Positions 39,601-39,884 of a stretch of 39,884 nucleotides of DNA are shown piece after piece. The position numbers and the translations under genes were made by a program. Location of the stretch: NCBI GenBank assembly GCA_027623325.1, contig JAQBXY010000028.1:1-39884 (forward strand). Direction: 5' to 3'. Under the pieces are notes generated by a model that saw nothing but the letters and a program-made list of their open reading frames with translations, was not told where the DNA came from and did not search any database. Source of the DNA: Gemmatimonadota bacterium. Its GTDB lineage: Bacteria; Gemmatimonadota; Gemmatimonadetes; Longimicrobiales; Gaopeijiaceae. Within the stretch, counting starts at the first letter, position 1. The number at the start of each line of letters is the position of its first letter.

Positions 39601-39884
39601 GACCCGAGGGCCGTGTGTACCCGAGGGAACGGTCGACCCGACACCGAGGATCTTGACGCCGACGGAAACTTGGACACCTCCGAGCGCCACCTACGGTACG
39701 TGGTCACCCTCGATGGTAGGTCGCCTTTTCTAGAGAGGACCACGGCCGAGACCGCCACCGCTCTGCAACTCTATCGAATCCCGATCCGGGGAGCCGGAGC
39801 GATCGAGGTCGGAGGCCCCGTAAGCGAAGCAGATCTTCGAGCGGTGCGCCATCTGCGAATCACCGCGACTGGGGCGTCTGGACG
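36613..39884 (+). CDS. sprA: SprA/Sov-family outer-membrane protein (T9SS translocon homologue), 3'-truncated by the window edge
   Basis: An open frame of 1090 codons that runs off the window; full-length SprA is about 2400 residues. The GTG start gives a signal peptide (SRLVTLVLALVVPALP). SprA hallmarks appear in order: IDVDFDQSREFDSSNRINIVY-like filament strands followed by EDDVLRRLEVGDVTFRLP; a second strand pair with SERIMLGDRQLLRGADYEID; FGVRTHVDLGSKGGIDLLGL; then GQYTTEVTWMDRLLEAVPGL and FVDDFDAAAQLPISL. In Bacteroidota SprA/Sov is the giant barrel that passes type IX secretion substrates across the outer membrane. No other T9SS gene is in the window. A TAG at 36541 bounds the frame upstream. 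Divergent from lptF. Confidence 0.9.
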   Translation, partial: MISRLVTLVLALVVPALPRPREPVPDASVAVPVVADTIIRPDLLRPSQSVRLGLTASPDEPHVRLGMRRIRVSEEGLGRPRSIPFGDVLFGPRPNTLEMEPLEDFVLLRRVADRDLTGAALFLPPAPPLRGVPSPDDEGGRFVTEYADLALNVRSRMELGGDWTRFEPCDERFGVGCNPTLIPQLSPEVQFGVQVNGTIMDRIQVDVDFDQSREFDSSNRINIVYDGGEDDVLRRLEVGDVTFRLPQSRFLTQGIPAGNFGFQADAQLGRLDFQTVWAQQRGDLNSRVFQLTGLGDQRAFVQEDTLVLDDADYVRGQFYFLLDPSQIEGYPHVDALELDPASASSLVAPGDQPIQLYRFEDEPVFRQQVEGFIQADAVADGPGGQLRESGWFRYLQQGIDYFVHPSGLWVALRQPLSREEMLAVTYITASGDTIGDYNPEALYNRGERPELRLLKASGANHQPGRPTWDLEMHQVYRVSGSRDVEPGSVELTVSLGELSAGRTFKRRPSGEDITFLRLFGLDEEAPTDVLDPSFVYSPGEEFFQDQPPVQGVFVFFPTLRPFAEPPAVPSLGLNETVTGQILGDDANTRIYSEEDPFERDNAGRFRLSLAYRLRSQGVISSFSLGAFGIRDGSERIMLGDRQLLRGADYEIDYDVGQVRLLEPDLLFASSPGAAVRATWEQRSLFQVTPTQVFGVRTHVDLGSKGGIDLLGLYQSERSIVKRPILGTEPGAALLGGLSGQYTTEVTWMDRLLEAVPGLNFDGASSFSVDGELAISVPNPNTQDRGFVDDFDAAAQLPISLQSSNWMLGSALTFRDGADGVLPSVVDETTTAPFTWQHTWIIESPGGDSLGVHEGLFPRRDIDNQIKVSGSETREPGLQLSLGTSASGTGLGWASTTTSLSTNGLDLTKTEFLEFYASVNQTLSLVIDLGTVSEDVFFVDSLGNSTGSRPGGGPWGLGLLDQEADPRLGEIWSDVTDARGVWGENCVAQRGRIYRLGDPRAVCTRGNGRPDTEDLDADGNLDTSERHLRYVVTLDGRSPFLERTTAETATALQLYRIPIRGAGAIEVGGPVSEADLRAVRHLRITATGASG

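Overview
This is a contiguous, gene-dense, high-GC chromosomal stretch with no RNA genes, insertion sequences, prophage genes or CRISPR arrays that I can see. The gene content suggests a diderm bacterium of the Gemmatimonadota or a related FCB-group lineage. The evidence is an LptF/LptG pair, a SprA/Sov-type outer-membrane protein, a TonB-dependent receptor, a MacAB-type exporter, many GTG/TTG starts and many 4-bp start/stop overlaps. The phylum is inferred from gene content only.

Layout. (1) 1-9006, plus strand, is housekeeping: the 3' part of carB, a histone-deacetylase-fold enzyme, a SAM methyltransferase, an M24 peptidase, priA and an HNH endonuclease. (2) 9031-10094 holds two divergent genes of unknown function. 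(3) 10292-15452, plus strand, is an ECF sigma factor, a small membrane protein and a CnrX/Spy-like periplasmic protein. A short stretch resembling the tail of a TolC-family gene follows, then a split MacAB exporter (ATPase, adaptor, permease). (4) 15454-17902, minus strand, is an ECF sigma / zinc-finger anti-sigma / double-PDZ protein operon. It diverges from (5) 18067-22298, an ABC ATPase, an ABC permease fused to a CPBP protease, threonine synthase and a small membrane protein. (6) 22330-24914, minus strand, is a TonB-dependent receptor and a small secreted protein. (7) 25026-27213, plus strand, is an Xaa-Pro aminopeptidase and an MTHFR-like protein, converging on (8) 27245-32847, minus strand, cobalamin-dependent metH followed by a fused homocysteine methyltransferase/MTHFR. 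(9) 33084-39884 is a DapF-family protein, the lptF-lptG operon (minus strand) and the first 1090 codons of a SprA/Sov homologue that runs off the window.

How the genes work together. Two independent ECF sigma units face envelope stress or metal sensing, and each sits beside an exporter. The metH block covers both halves of methyl-group supply to homocysteine. LptF/LptG and SprA share one divergent promoter region and both serve outer-membrane biogenesis or secretion.

The points most worth a second look are: the DapF-family protein in which both catalytic cysteines are serine although the substrate-binding residues remain; the SprA/Sov homologue divergent from lptFG; the possible TolC-family remnant between a CnrX-like gene and macAB; a strong hairpin about 20 nt upstream of metH; and the inverted repeat between the ECF operon and the ABC/CPBP operon.
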